NCBI RefSeq assembly: GCF_000482845.1
Contig: NZ_AXWV01000048.1
Span: forward strand, 1 to 32,966
Direction of reading: 5' to 3'
DNA from: Anaerobiospirillum succiniciproducens DSM 6400
GTDB lineage: Bacteria > Pseudomonadota > Gammaproteobacteria > Enterobacterales > Succinivibrionaceae
DNA: 32,966 nucleotides
Both the position numbers and the translations under genes were made by a program. Within the stretch, counting starts at the first letter, position 1. The number at the start of each line of letters is the position of its first letter. The notes under the pieces were generated by a model, which had not been told where the DNA came from, did no database searches, and saw nothing but the letters and a program-made list of their open reading frames with translations. This document shows positions 7,860-18,020 of this stretch, piece after piece.

Positions 7860-9042
7860 GAATTTCCTCTCCTCTGTAGCGAGCAATCGCAGCTACGTCC
7901 TTGTCACCACGACCTGATAAGTTAATGACCATGATCTTGTCTTTGCCCATTGTTGGAGCCATCTTTATGGCTTGAGCTACTGCATGAGATGACTCAATTG
8001 CCGGGATGATACCCTCAGTACGTGACAAGTACTCAAAAGCATTCACTGCCTCATCATCGGTAATGGCGAAGTACTTAGCTCTACGTGAATCGAACAATTC
8101 AGCATGCTCAGGCCCCACACCAGGATAATCAAGACCTGCTGAGATGGAGTATACAGGAGCAATCTGACCAAACTTATCTTGGCAGAAGTAAGACTTCATA
8201 CCATGGAAGATACCCACAGAGCCCACATTGAAAGTAGCTGCAGTTTCGGCAGTATCAATACCACGACCAGCGGCCTCACAACCAATTAGTGCAACCTCTT
8301 TGTCGTTGATGAAATGATAGAAAGCACCAATAGCATTAGAGCCGCCACCAACACAAGCAAGCACTGCATCAGGTAATCTGCCTTCAGCCTTTAAGATCTG
8401 CTCTTTGATCTCTCTTGAGATTACAGCTTGGAAGTCACGTACGATGGTTGGGAATGGATGCGGGCCTACAGCAGAACCTAAGCAATAGTGAGTGTCCTCA
8501 AGACGAGTACACCACTCGCGCATGGCCTCAGAAACCGCATCTTTTAAGGTAGCAGTGCCTGAGGTGACAGGAACCACTTTAGCTCCGAGCAAACGCATAC
8601 GGTAGACATTAAGCGCCTGACGTTCTGTGTCTTCTTTACCCATGTACACAATGCAATCAAGGCCCAGTAAAGCTGCTGCAGTAGCTGAGGCTACACCGTG
8701 CTGACCTGCACCAGTCTCAGCAATCAGGCACTTCTTGCCCATCTTTTTAGCCAGTAAAGCTTGGCCTAAAACATTGTTGATCTTATGAGCGCCAGTATGA
8801 TTTAAGTCCTCGCGCTTTAAGTAGATCTTGGCACCACCAAGATCTTCGGTCATCTTACGAGCAAAATACAGACGAGATGGTCTGCCTGCATAATTGTTAA
8901 AGAGATCATCAAGCTCCTTGATAAACTCAGGATCTTTCTTGTAGTGCTCGTATGCTTCTTCCAGTTCATTCACTGCGTTCATCAGCGACTCAGGAATGTA
9001 CTGTCCACCATGGATGCCAAAACGTCCCTTCGGGTTGGTCAT
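7852..9042 (-). CDS. trpB: Tryptophan synthase beta chain
   Basis: A 396-residue PLP enzyme that joins indole to L-serine to make tryptophan. The residues of the family are all present at the E. coli numbering: Lys87, the PLP Schiff-base lysine, in HTGAHK (82-87); Glu109 in AETGAGQHG; the GGGSNAIG phosphate loop; the E-S-S-H-A motif near the C-terminus; and Ser in NLSGRGDKD. Length is normal. It overlaps trpA by eight bases, so the two are translationally coupled. GGAG precedes the ATG. Unlike a usual trp operon, 593 bases separate it from the upstream trpF, so it may have its own promoter; an extended -10 (TGG-TATAGT, 9215-9223 on the minus strand) is one candidate. Confidence 0.97.
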   Translation of the reverse strand: MTNPKGRFGIHGGQYIPESLMNAVNELEEAYEHYKKDPEFIKELDDLFNNYAGRPSRLYFARKMTEDLGGAKIYLKREDLNHTGAHKINNVLGQALLAKKMGKKCLIAETGAGQHGVASATAAALLGLDCIVYMGKEDTERQALNVYRMRLLGAKVVPVTSGTATLKDAVSEAMREWCTRLEDTHYCLGSAVGPHPFPTIVRDFQAVISREIKEQILKAEGRLPDAVLACVGGGSNAIGAFYHFINDKEVALIGCEAAGRGIDTAETAATFNVGSVGIFHGMKSYFCQDKFGQIAPVYSISAGLDYPGVGPEHAELFDSRRAKYFAITDDEAVNAFEYLSRTEGIIPAIESSHAVAQAIKMAPTMGKDKIMVINLSGRGDKDVAAIARYRGEEIHE

Positions 9043-9635
9043 AATCTAAAAATCTCCGCTATAAGCACCATTAGCAAAAACTGCATCTATGCCTAAACTT
9101 TATGCGCAAGAGGCATGCATATCATGATCTTTCAAGTGCTTATATCTGATGCTCAAAGATGTGTTTGTTTTCAAGCAGACTAGCTGCTATCGACCCAATG
9201 CCTAACAGCCACACACTATACCAATATGTGCTCAACTTAAGATAGCAATGAGCCTTAGCTTTGCAATGTCTCTCACCTTTTAGCCATAAAAGATCAGTGT
9301 CATGACCATTAGCTTTAGCTCAACTAAGAGCACCCAAAGCGCTGCATTATATTGCTATGGTTAAGCTGCAGCTTTGTGCAAGGCTCTTGGGGTTGCCATG
9401 CTCTGGGTTTTGCCACGCTATGGGCATTGCATGCTCTGCTACTGTCATGCGCTGCTATTGCCCTGCTCTGGCTATTGCCATGCCACACTATGGGCATTGC
9501 GGTACAACTTGCTGTTGCGTTGCTGTGTTGGCTTTGCTGGTAATGGACTGTTGTTAGGCCAATGTTTAGTGATCTTTAGCTTAGTGTTTGCTGTGGCCTG
9601 CTATGCAAGCTTAGCTTGCTTGCTTGCTTGCTTGC
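9043..9635. other. Low-complexity gap inside the trp cluster
   Basis: This 593-base gap between trpB and trpF contains no gene I can support. Three overlapping plus-strand frames at 9352-9643 (Leu/Cys/Ala-rich) are by-products of its repetitive sequence. It has a near-perfect direct repeat, TGCCACRCTATGGGCATTGC at 9411-9430 and 9481-9500 (one mismatch, 70-base offset), many GCTATTGCC-like variants between, and a (GCTT)6 microsatellite at its end. A possible extended -10 for trpBA is noted at 9215-9223. Confidence 0.6.
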
Positions 9636-9637
9636 TT
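9614..9637. repeat. (GCTT)6 microsatellite at the trpF stop codon
   Basis: Six perfect GCTT units run from 9614 to 9637. The trpF stop (TAA, 9636-9638 on the minus strand) shares its last two bases with the repeat. Copy-number change would lengthen the gap to trpB without altering the TrpF protein. Confidence 0.85.
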
Positions 9638-10394
9638 AGCTAGCTTGGGTATAGGCACGGACTTTTGCAACAAAAGAACGCATCTTTGATAAGTCTTTAA
9701 TGCCGTCAGTCTCAATACCTGAGCTGACATCTACTGCCATGGGGTGGCAAGTGTGCAAGGCTGTCTCAATATTTTCTAAATTTAAGCCGCCTGCAAGAAA
9801 GTAAGGTCGATTCATATAGCCCCCAAGGGGCCAGCTAAACGACTCCCCACTACCGCCGGAGGAAGAGTCGAGCAAGATGTAATCGCTATGGAAGGTATCG
9901 GTAAGTGCAATATCATCAAAAGTACTTACCGCCACTGCCTTGATAATCGGCATGGTGTCTATACAAAGAGTGTCTAAGGCTGCCAAGGCATCCCTTAGTT
10001 TTTGAATATAGGCATTATTTTCTTTGCCATGAAGCTGAATGACATCAATGATGCCTTCTTTAGCGAGGGCCACAATATTCTCAATAGGCTCATCAACAAA
10101 GACGCCTACTGCCTTAATCTTTTTGTTCAGATGCTCTTTAAGGGTTTTGGCCTCATCGGTAGTGATATAGCGCTTGCTCTTTTTGACAAAGATAAAGCCG
10201 ATATAGTCAACCTCAAGCTCATTGCACAGCTCAATTTCCTCAACACGTCGTAAGCCGCATAACTTAATAGCGACACGATCTGATGTGGAGTACTTATTGT
10301 TATACAAAGTCTCGTTAGCTATGCTCTGCTCATCGCTTGCAAAGTGGATGCCGCAAGCTGTGGAAGCTAGCTTGTTTTTAGCAATATCACTCAT
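9636..10394 (-). CDS. trpF: Phosphoribosylanthranilate isomerase
   Basis: Catalyses the third step of tryptophan synthesis, rearranging phosphoribosylanthranilate to the carboxyphenylamino-deoxyribulose phosphate. The catalytic pair is present: Cys46 in I-K-L-C-G-L-R-R and Asp176 in Y-I-L-L-D-S-S-S-G-G-S-G, followed by F-S-W. FLAGGL (199-204) is also typical. It is a stand-alone TrpF, unlike the TrpC-TrpF fusion of enterobacteria. At 252 residues it is about 40 longer than usual; the extra sequence is N-terminal and not recognisable. I chose the ATG at 10394 because a perfect AAGGAGG precedes it by seven bases, and it lies two bases after the trpC stop. Confidence 0.93.
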   Translation of the reverse strand: MSDIAKNKLASTACGIHFASDEQSIANETLYNNKYSTSDRVAIKLCGLRRVEEIELCNELEVDYIGFIFVKKSKRYITTDEAKTLKEHLNKKIKAVGVFVDEPIENIVALAKEGIIDVIQLHGKENNAYIQKLRDALAALDTLCIDTMPIIKAVAVSTFDDIALTDTFHSDYILLDSSSGGSGESFSWPLGGYMNRPYFLAGGLNLENIETALHTCHPMAVDVSSGIETDGIKDLSKMRSFVAKVRAYTQAS

Positions 10395-10396
10395 AA

Positions 10397-11197
10397 CTAG
10401 ACCTCCTTGTAGCTGCGTAATGATTGAAGCATGGCGCTTTTGTCCGTAGAGCGCATCATCGCCTCGCCAACTAAGATGGCGTTGGCACCGCAATCCACTA
10501 TGTTTTTAACGTCCACGCTATCTTTTACGCCGCTCTCTGAGACAAAAATAATGTCATCCGGAACCAGCGTGCGTAGACGACGTGAGTTTGAAGTATCGAC
10601 AGAAAAATCTTTGAGATTGCGATTGTTAACACCAATCATGCGCGCACCACAATCAAGGGCTCGCTTCACCTCATCGCTATCATGAGCCTCAACTAATGCA
10701 GACAGACCAAGCTCATTAGAAAGCTCAAGCATGTGCTTAATCTGAGCATCACTAAGAATCGAGCAAATAAGCAACACTGCTTGTGCACCAAGGAGCTTTG
10801 CCTCATAGATTTGATAGTCATCGACAACAAAATCTTTTCTAAGACATGGTGCACTCACGGCTTTAGCTATTTTATGTAAGTGCTTGTCGCTGCCTAAAAA
10901 CCATTTAGGCTCAGTAAGCACGCTAATGCAGTCAGTCTTAGCTGCATCGTAAGCTCTTGCAATGGCTAAGTAGTCATAGACTGGATCAATAATTCCTTTA
11001 GATGGCGATGCTTTCTTACACTCACAAATAAAGGCAATCTCACCAATGAGATTACGCTGTTTAATACGCTGTTCAAAAGCAAAGTCACCACGAGGCAGAG
11101 TAGATACCTCTGCCATCAGCTTGTCTAAACTTAGTTGAGTTTTAGCTATCTTAACTCGCTCTTTTGCATAATCTGTAAGCTGTTCAAGAATGGACAT
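10397..11197 (-). CDS. trpC: Indole-3-glycerol phosphate synthase
   Basis: A 266-residue single-domain enzyme that closes the indole ring, the fourth step of tryptophan synthesis. All family catalytic positions are visible: Glu59 and Lys61 in E-C-K-K-A-S-P-S-K-G, Lys121 in L-R-K-D-F, Glu170 in L-V-E-A-H, Asn191/192 in G-V-N-N-R-N-L, and Glu221 in S-E-S-G-V. It is not fused to TrpF. GAGGAG stands seven bases before the ATG. The stop is two bases from trpF, so these are co-transcribed; the 95-base gap to trpD carries a hairpin. Confidence 0.96.
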   Translation of the reverse strand: MSILEQLTDYAKERVKIAKTQLSLDKLMAEVSTLPRGDFAFEQRIKQRNLIGEIAFICECKKASPSKGIIDPVYDYLAIARAYDAAKTDCISVLTEPKWFLGSDKHLHKIAKAVSAPCLRKDFVVDDYQIYEAKLLGAQAVLLICSILSDAQIKHMLELSNELGLSALVEAHDSDEVKRALDCGARMIGVNNRNLKDFSVDTSNSRRLRTLVPDDIIFVSESGVKDSVDVKNIVDCGANAILVGEAMMRSTDKSAMLQSLRSYKEV

Positions 11198-11235
11198 GCG
11201 ATCTCCTCAACTTGGTGCACTTTGCTCATTGCTAA

Positions 11236-11269
11236 GACACGCTTGCCAATGAATTAAGGCGTGCGTGTC
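11236..11269 (-). other. Hairpin between trpD and trpC
   Basis: GACACGC (11236-11242) pairs with GCGTGTC (11263-11269), with further pairing inside. No T run follows on the minus strand, so it looks like an intercistronic stem (processing or stability), not a terminator. Confidence 0.45.
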
Positions 11270-11292
11270 GTTGCGTTTTAGCTAAGATCTAC

Positions 11293-12315
11293 CTAATTAA
11301 GCTTAGATAGCTGAATTAGCTTATCGAGAACCTCTAGTGCGGCTCCTTTGTCAATCAAGGTAGCAGCATACTCAGCACCTTCACCAATTGAAGGGGCTTT
11401 GCCACCAATGTATAAAGCAGCACCAGCGTTTAAGAGCACCGCATTGCGCTTACTACCTTGCACTGTACCGTTTAAAATGCCGCGCGTAATGGCAGCATTC
11501 TTTTGTGGCTCACCGCCTAAAAACTCTGCTTGGGATACACGCGGCATACCAAAATCTTCAGGCTTAACCTCATAAGTCTTGTACCAGCCATTCTTGAACT
11601 CGCAAATAAGCGTCTCATCACTAAGCGAGATCTCATCAAGCTTGTTTTTGCCATAGACGACCATACCGCGCTTAACCCCAAGACTTATTAAAACCTTAGC
11701 TAGCGGCTCGACTAAAGATGGATCATAGACACCGAGCAATTGAGCACTTGGAGAGGCTGGATTAGTTAGCGGGCCTAAGATGTTAAATACTGTTCTAAAG
11801 CCTAACTCTTTGCGCAGTGAGCCTACATACTTCATGGAGTCGTGATAGTTTTGGGCAAAGAAAAAGCACATGCCTACAGTCTCAAGCAAGAACTTACATT
11901 GCTCAGGACTTTGCTCAATATTAACGCCTAGCGCCTCAAGACAATCAGCTGTACCACACTTAGAGGATGCCGCACGATTACCATGCTTGGCGACCTTCAT
12001 GCCACTTGCTGCGATAACAAAGGCTGAGGTAGTCGAGATATTAAAAGAGTTTGCGTTATCACCACCCGTACCCACGATATCAAAGACCTCAAAAGGCACC
12101 TCAACTTTAGTTGAGTGATCGCGCATAGCTGCAGCACAACCTGCAATCTCATCGATAGTCTCAGCACGGGTACTCTTAGTCGATAATGCTGCCAAGAACG
12201 CTGCATTTTGTGTGGCGGATGTAGCGCCAGACATGATCTCATTCATAACGGTATAGGCTTCGTCATATGTTAGATCCATTTTGGATACGATCTTAACAAT
12301 AGCCTCTTTGATCAT
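11293..12315 (-). CDS. trpD: Anthranilate phosphoribosyltransferase
   Basis: Transfers phosphoribose from PRPP to anthranilate, the second step of tryptophan synthesis. The diagnostic PRPP/Mg motifs are present: V-G-T-G-G-D at 81-86 and [15 protein letters not shown] at 110-124 (family form KHGNRAxSSxxGSAD). At 340 residues it is the stand-alone type, not the TrpG-TrpD fusion of E. coli. It is the first trp gene here; trpE and trpG are not in the window. I prefer ATG at 12315, six bases after AGGG, over the GTG two codons earlier. A candidate promoter lies about 100-120 bases upstream. I find no leader peptide with tandem Trp codons. Confidence 0.95.
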   Translation of the reverse strand: MIKEAIVKIVSKMDLTYDEAYTVMNEIMSGATSATQNAAFLAALSTKSTRAETIDEIAGCAAAMRDHSTKVEVPFEVFDIVGTGGDNANSFNISTTSAFVIAASGMKVAKHGNRAASSKCGTADCLEALGVNIEQSPEQCKFLLETVGMCFFFAQNYHDSMKYVGSLRKELGFRTVFNILGPLTNPASPSAQLLGVYDPSLVEPLAKVLISLGVKRGMVVYGKNKLDEISLSDETLICEFKNGWYKTYEVKPEDFGMPRVSQAEFLGGEPQKNAAITRGILNGTVQGSKRNAVLLNAGAALYIGGKAPSIGEGAEYAATLIDKGAALEVLDKLIQLSKLN

Positions 12316-12410
12316 CGCCACCCTCTCATTTAAATACCAAAAGCACTAAGATGCAGATAAGCACGCACATTAATAAAACTAGCTGTGCGTAGCCTCATCA
12401 TGAGGCCTTT

Positions 12411-12438
12411 TGCATACTAACACGTACACATAGGTCAA
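12411..12438 (-). promoter_or_regulatory. Candidate promoter of trpDCF
   Basis: On the minus strand TTGACC (12433-12438) and TATGCA (12411-12416) are 16 bases apart. The -35 is good and the -10 is weak. A small hairpin, GCCTCA-TCA-TGAGGC (12392-12406), lies between it and trpD. No convincing TrpR operator is present. Confidence 0.35.
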
Positions 12439-12895
12439 ATGCCATTTGCGCAACTAAAACTCATTCGCACCCTTATGGCCAAGCTCTATTGACCAAGAGA
12501 AAAGGGTATACGACCCAATATTGTTTATATCCTGCGAGAATTTGGCAACCTTGGTGTGCCTGGGAGTGCCCAGTATTTGGTGTTATTCGATATTTAGATT
12601 TGTTGTCGTACGCAATGCTTTAGCACTATTGATGTGAAACAACTGATTTTTGCTGCCATGTGCATTTGCAAACAAGTTATTGCGTACTGAAAGGAGATCT
12701 TGTCTTCTTGTGCTCACTTGCAGGACGATTGCTCGCTGAGCATGGTGGTACCCCAAAGTGTTTGTTTGCGGAAGTTAGATTTTTCTATCTGACAGTGCTT
12801 GGTGGTGCTTTGCAATGGTAAGCAACAGTTTGTCGTGGTGGATTTGATGGGCGAATTTGTTTTGGTAGGCGGGCTTTGTTTGTGCTGCACAGATG
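12439..12895. other. Gap between trpD promoter region and enolase terminator
   Basis: I see no gene, RNA or clear repeat in this stretch. Confidence 0.5.
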
Positions 12896-12933
12896 AAAAA
12901 GGCAGCAGTAATCGCGAGGACTAGCTGCTGCCT
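12896..12933 (-). terminator. Terminator of enolase
   Basis: On the minus strand AAGGCAGCAG pairs with CTGCTGCCTT around a 17-base loop and continues into TTTTT. It lies 50 bases after the eno stop. Confidence 0.85.
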
Positions 12934-12982
12934 TAATATAGTTTAGATCATCCCTGAGCTACAGGGATTGGGTCTTAAAAAA

Positions 12983-14287
<1,305 letters not shown>

Positions 14288-14304
14288 TTAATATCAAAAA
14301 TAAA

Positions 14305-14316
14305 GGACATATGTCC
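14305..14316 (-). promoter_or_regulatory. 12-bp palindrome in the eno leader
   Basis: GGACAT-ATGTCC is a perfect palindrome 27 bases before the eno start, followed on the minus strand by TTTATTTTT. It may be a short hairpin or an operator. A related palindrome (TGTCCA-TT-TGGACA) lies in the sucC leader. Confidence 0.4.
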
Positions 14317-14324
14317 AAAACTCG

Positions 14325-14470
14325 AACCTCCGTACACTAAGCACGGAGCGTTCATCCTGAATGCCCATTAAAGACAAAGAGGATTGCGACACGATAACCA
14401 TCTAACTCTTTAATGGGTCGGAAAGGAAGTTTGGTAGTAAATGAATTTTACCTACCTTGCCACTCAGGAT
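14325..14470 (-). ncRNA. Structured 5' leader of enolase (multi-branched RNA)
   Basis: This part of the predicted eno transcript can fold into a closed junction. An outer stem joins 14354-14360 with 14464-14470 (ATCCTGA/TCAGGAT). Inside are a perfect 10-bp stem, 14364-14373 with 14408-14417 (CCCATTAAAG/CTTTAATGGG), and a hairpin of GGTAG-TAAA pairing with TTTA-C-CTACC around 14432-14455. Next to it on the start-codon side is another stem, CTCCGT/ACGGAG (14328-14347). No riboswitch class that I know matches. It could be a cis-regulatory RNA or the 5' part of a processed small RNA. The pairing is seen; the function is inferred. Confidence 0.5.
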
Positions 14471-14637
14471 CTTTCCTAAAAAATTCGCTTTGGCGAGCGG
14501 ACGATGCATCTGCGATGTTAGGATTCAGAGATCATCAGCCTCGTTAGATATTTGCTTAAGCACCGGTATCACAGAGTGCAAAGCTTAGTATCTAACGTTT
14601 GCTTTAACTAACCACAGTTAGCTAAAACTCACCACGT

Positions 14638-14665
14638 ATTATATCAAGTTACCCTACGCTTACAA
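14638..14665 (-). promoter_or_regulatory. Sigma70-type promoter of eno
   Basis: TTGTAA (14660-14665, minus strand) and a perfect TATAAT (14638-14643) are 16 bases apart. The start would be near 14631, giving a leader of about 350 bases. Confidence 0.65.
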
Positions 14666-15702
14666 GGTCTAAACAAAAATAAAGTTAGCCTATTCTAACT
14701 AAAGCGCTTTTCCATCAGGATTAACTTGTATACAAAGTATTAAACCCTATCTAGAGGCCTTTTGATCGCCATTTTTATGCGCCTGATCAAATATTATCAG
14801 CTGCAATACTCTATCAATTTTAGTGTGCAATTTCTGTTGACATGCAAACTCACAAACATAAGCCATTTGTAAAGCAACTAAGCAGCAAAATGCTCCAAAA
14901 CTTAGCCCCAAACTAGGCATAAAAACCAAGTTTTTAGCATGCTTTTCTCACCATCAAAAACATCAGCACTACCACCATTCTTTTCACGCATGAATTAGCT
15001 CTTTGCTATCTGCCCTCAGCTAGCTGCGCCAAGCAACATCGAGCTATCACCCTCAACAATCGATACCTGCATTTTCAAACAACAGCGCATTTATCTTGTA
15101 TACAGCTGCTTTTTCTCACGGCAACTCTGCGATCAGACTAATTGCTTTGTCTTCAGTGCTCTTTTGCCAATGCATACGTTTAGCCCGTGGTGATGTGAGC
15201 ATGCTGGTTATGGACATGAGCTTGCCAAGACCGTTCTTTTAGAGTGCTTGATGAAGATCAGAGCTGTTTGAGGCTTTAGAATCGCTACTGCAAACTTAAC
15301 TGCTATAGATTCTACTGGCAGTACTTTGGTAAAAAGCTACTAGCTCAAAGGTACGATGAAGAGATCTGTATTGGTTTGCTAAATTTGACGGCTATACTTG
15401 CGTGCTTTGAAAGGCCTAAACTTTCGCGGTGCGCAAGAGCGCTTTTGCGCTAAGAGATGCTGCGCTGGTGAGTTTAATTGATGGGCTGGTTCGTTTACTT
15501 GATTAGGATGGTGAGTTTGATTGATGCGGTAACGGTGGGCAAGCACATGGTGAGAACGGTATGACTTGAGGCAGCCTCCATTGTGTCTGAGGCTGCGCTT
15601 AGATTATGTGCATAAGATTTTATGGATGTGCTGCAGCTTGAGTTGTGCGCTGGGTGGTGCGCTTAGCTTAGCTTGCTGTAGTTGTAGTGTTAGTCTTGCT
15701 GC
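14666..15702. other. Gene-free stretch between eno promoter and the TerB-like gene
   Basis: No gene can be supported. A 60-codon minus-strand frame (14747-14929) has a hydrophobic start but no family or ribosome binding site that I can see. A hairpin GCAGCCTC/GAGGCTGC (15571-15596) lies about 110 bases after the TerB-like gene and lacks a T tract; it might end that transcript. Confidence 0.45.
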
Positions 15703-16536
15703 CTAGAAACTAGCACAAGCACTGACATAGCGACCTTGGGTAAGGTCATCATCATGAGTCAGCATACGCATTGCACGGCGGTCGAGCTCACGACGAGCTG
15801 AAGGGCCAATACCAAGGCATGCAGAGAGCATCTCTAAGTAGGATTGCTCTAAAGGATTATGGGTGCTGAGCATTACAGCTGAGAGCAGATAGATATCGAG
15901 ACTTTCTTCTGCAAAGCGAACTTTGCTGGCTAAAGAATATGGATCGAGATGGATAGTTAACAGATTATCAATCTCACCACGAACATTATTGATGTGATTG
16001 CTAAAGACGGCCTGACAGAAGTCACGCAAAGATTGGAAATGATCTTGATCAATACGTCCTTCTGCACGCATTGCATAGACCATGGTTTCTACTAGCAGTA
16101 AGGCAGTAGTGTAGAAGACCATTTCACTAGTCTCGCCAATAACCTCATTAGGACGAGCTAGCAAAGAACGACGGCGCATCATCCACTGTTTGTAGATTCC
16201 GTAAGCAACAATAGCTGGAACCTTGTTCAGGATAACACTTGCTGAGTCTTGATTATTGTCAGCACTGACCTCAGGAAATAAATTGGAGCTTGCCTTTACC
16301 TCTTGAGCAACTAAATAGTTAGAGCTCTTTGCAAACGCACTTGAAGACACAGCAACATCTTGGCTGTGGTCTTTTCGCTTTTCATGCGATGCCTCAAACA
16401 CAGGCACTGGACAATATGACTGCGTAGCCACTTGTGAAGTGGCATTATTTATGGGCCCTTCGTCGTGGTTGCACTGAGAGTGCTTATCTGTGCGTGCATT
16501 GTATAAATTGAACAATGCAGAAAGTGGATTGCTCAT
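15703..16536 (-). CDS. DUF533/TerB-like protein (YebE-related)
   Basis: The C-terminal half (about residues 138-255 of 277) fits the TerB-like fold of the DUF533 family, to which E. coli YebE belongs. It shows T-A-L-L-L-V-E-T-M-V-Y-A-M-R-A-E-G-R-I-D (144-163), then the L-D-P-Y-S-L-A segment, then S-A-V-M-L-S-T-H-N-P-L-E-Q-S-Y-L-E-M-L-S-A-C-L-G-I (219-243). This matches the family's repeated acidic-helix pattern and its closing P-x-E-x-x-Y-L-x-x-L-A-x-x-L-G. The function of the family is not established. The first 100 residues are polar, Ser/Asn-rich and likely disordered. A segment at 101-124 (V-I-L-N-K-V-P-A-I-V-A-Y-G-I-Y-K-Q-W then M-M-R-R-R-S) may touch the membrane. I start at ATG 16536; the frame extends seven codons to a TTG. 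It has no operon partner. Confidence 0.7.
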   Translation of the reverse strand: MSNPLSALFNLYNARTDKHSQCNHDEGPINNATSQVATQSYCPVPVFEASHEKRKDHSQDVAVSSSAFAKSSNYLVAQEVKASSNLFPEVSADNNQDSASVILNKVPAIVAYGIYKQWMMRRRSLLARPNEVIGETSEMVFYTTALLLVETMVYAMRAEGRIDQDHFQSLRDFCQAVFSNHINNVRGEIDNLLTIHLDPYSLASKVRFAEESLDIYLLSAVMLSTHNPLEQSYLEMLSACLGIGPSARRELDRRAMRMLTHDDDLTQGRYVSACASF

Positions 16537-17043
16537 GACAATTCTCGTTTTTAACAAATGTTAAGCTGAGTGCTTAAGAGATTTGCTGCTCTATCCTAAC
16601 TGTTGCTAAGAGAGCACATAGTAAAACTCATCAGCCTTGTTAGATGGTTACTGACTTAAGCTTTTCCATGATCATTTAGATTCATGCAATTAAGACTAAG
16701 TAGCCTTGTGACCATCTACCGTGGCTATAAAGCACACCTTAATGTGCGAAAGGCAAGTTCGTGCACCTTTTGCCTACTGACAACTTAATCTAAAAACTTA
16801 GGCAAACGCATCACTGCACCATAAAATACACAAAGTATTTTGTAGTTTTGTTTTGCTAAGTGGCCTATTTGCGCCACTACAAGCATGATTGTAGATACAA
16901 CATATTTTTTTCTTCGCCCGTAAAAGGTGCGGGCTAAAAAGATGCAAGGCTGTTTTTGTTAACAAGTGCGATATTTACGCCATTTAAATGCCACAACACA
17001 CACTCAAAACATTTAAATTCCATACATTTAACTAAACAATGCA

Positions 17044-17057
17044 TGTAACTTGTTACA
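17044..17057. promoter_or_regulatory. Palindrome TGTAAC-N2-GTTACA
   Basis: A perfect six-base-arm inverted repeat with a TT spacer. It is the first of three with the same arms in this gene-free stretch. Confidence 0.45.
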
Positions 17058-17155
17058 CCAAACAGCAACAATACAAAACTACAAAAACTGTCACCAAACC
17101 GCTGATATCTCGCGATATAAGCAATTCTTGGTATGTGTATTATGGAAGTAATTTA

Positions 17156-17168
17156 TGTAACAGTTACA
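17156..17168. promoter_or_regulatory. Palindrome TGTAAC-N1-GTTACA
   Basis: The same arms with one spacer base, extended by A/T on both sides. A further half-site (CGTAAC) follows at 17173-17178. Confidence 0.45.
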
Positions 17169-17445
17169 TTCACGTAACTAATTTTTGATGAACATCATAA
17201 TTTGCGTGTATCTAGAAAAACTCCACCCCTAAAAAAGCACCAAATTTTAGACATAGGCCCAATTTCTGACTGTAACATACTGTATCGTTTCACGCCTCAG
17301 CGCCATATTACATGTACTTAAGCAGCCATCCTAAACAAGGCCACTCTACTTAAAAAGCTTCACTCTCTACCATACAAAAATGAGCCCAACCCCCTTTTAA
17401 TTATGAGCAGCTTATTCCCTAGCTCTTTACGCAAAATATCTACCA

Positions 17446-17461
17446 TGTAACAAATGTTACA
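17446..17461. promoter_or_regulatory. Palindrome TGTAAC-N4-GTTACA
   Basis: The same arms with an AAAT spacer, again flanked by A and T. A lone half-site TGTAACA lies near 17271. Confidence 0.45.
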
Positions 17462-17866
17462 TGCAATGTTATTACTTTTGATAGTTAAAATTCATGCATT
17501 CCACCCTATCTGCCGCAGCGTTCTGTGCCCATCATCCTTTAACTATCTGGAGCATTAAGCGTCGGATGTTAGATGAAGCATCACTCTGCTTAAGATTACT
17601 ATTATGATGATGCGCCGCTATTTTCTCGGCGAGTGAGACTGAAGGCGCTGCAATATTTGGCTGCAGATGATGCTGATTACGTTGCGATATAGGCCTGATG
17701 GTCACTAATGCCATTTTGCTCTTTAGCTGCTAGGCCAGAGGGCCTTGAAATCCTAGTGGTGCTACCTCTTTAGCTATGGGGATCGGGGGTGTTGGCTTGT
17801 ATTTCTGAGTTGCATTGTCGGTTTGCTGCAGATGGTGGTGGTTTAATCTGCTGTCATTAGAATGCA

Positions 17867-17901
17867 CAAAGCCCCAGGTGAACGCATCACCTGAGGCTTT
17901 G
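17867..17901 (-). terminator. Terminator of sucCD
   Basis: A 15-bp stem with one mismatch joins 17867-17881 to 17887-17901 around a five-base loop. On the minus strand only a short T-rich tail follows. It lies 120 bases after sucD. Confidence 0.7.
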
Positions 17902-18020
17902 GGATGGAATTAAGCTGCGCCGGGGCAATTGCTTGCTTTACTTGGCTTGGCTTTGCTTTGGGCGGTAGCTTTAATCTTTTTTCTTGACTTAGTGAACTGT
18001 TGGTGTGGAGCTGTAGTTGT

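Larger units (their letters stand above)
16537..17866. other. AT-rich gene-free stretch with repeated palindromes
   Basis: No gene is supported over about 1.3 kb between the TerB-like gene and the sucCD terminator. A 60-codon minus-strand frame at 17532-17714 (His/Ser-rich) is not convincing. The stretch carries three TGTAAC/GTTACA inverted repeats, a GCCCG/CGGGC hairpin without T tract (16916-16934), and a 17-base element shared with the eno upstream region (16629-16645). Confidence 0.5.

Noticed and set aside
9614-9637. Phase-variation switch for trpF
   Set aside because: The (GCTT)6 lies after the trpF stop, so length change cannot alter its reading frame.
9352-9643. Three plus-strand frames rich in Leu, Cys and Ala
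   Set aside because: Products of a low-complexity tract open in all plus frames at once.
12322-12540. trp attenuator or TrpR operator before trpD
   Set aside because: No leader peptide with tandem TGG codons and no GTACTAGTTAACTAGTAC-like palindrome; only a small hairpin is present.
14300-14350. tRNA T-arm-like GGTTCGAG on the minus strand
   Set aside because: No acceptor stem, anticodon arm or D-arm can be built around it.
16916-16934. GCCCG/CGGGC stem as a terminator
   Set aside because: Neither strand has a T tract after the stem.
17532-17714. 60-codon minus-strand frame rich in His and Ser
   Set aside because: No ribosome binding site, no family and no conserved context visible.
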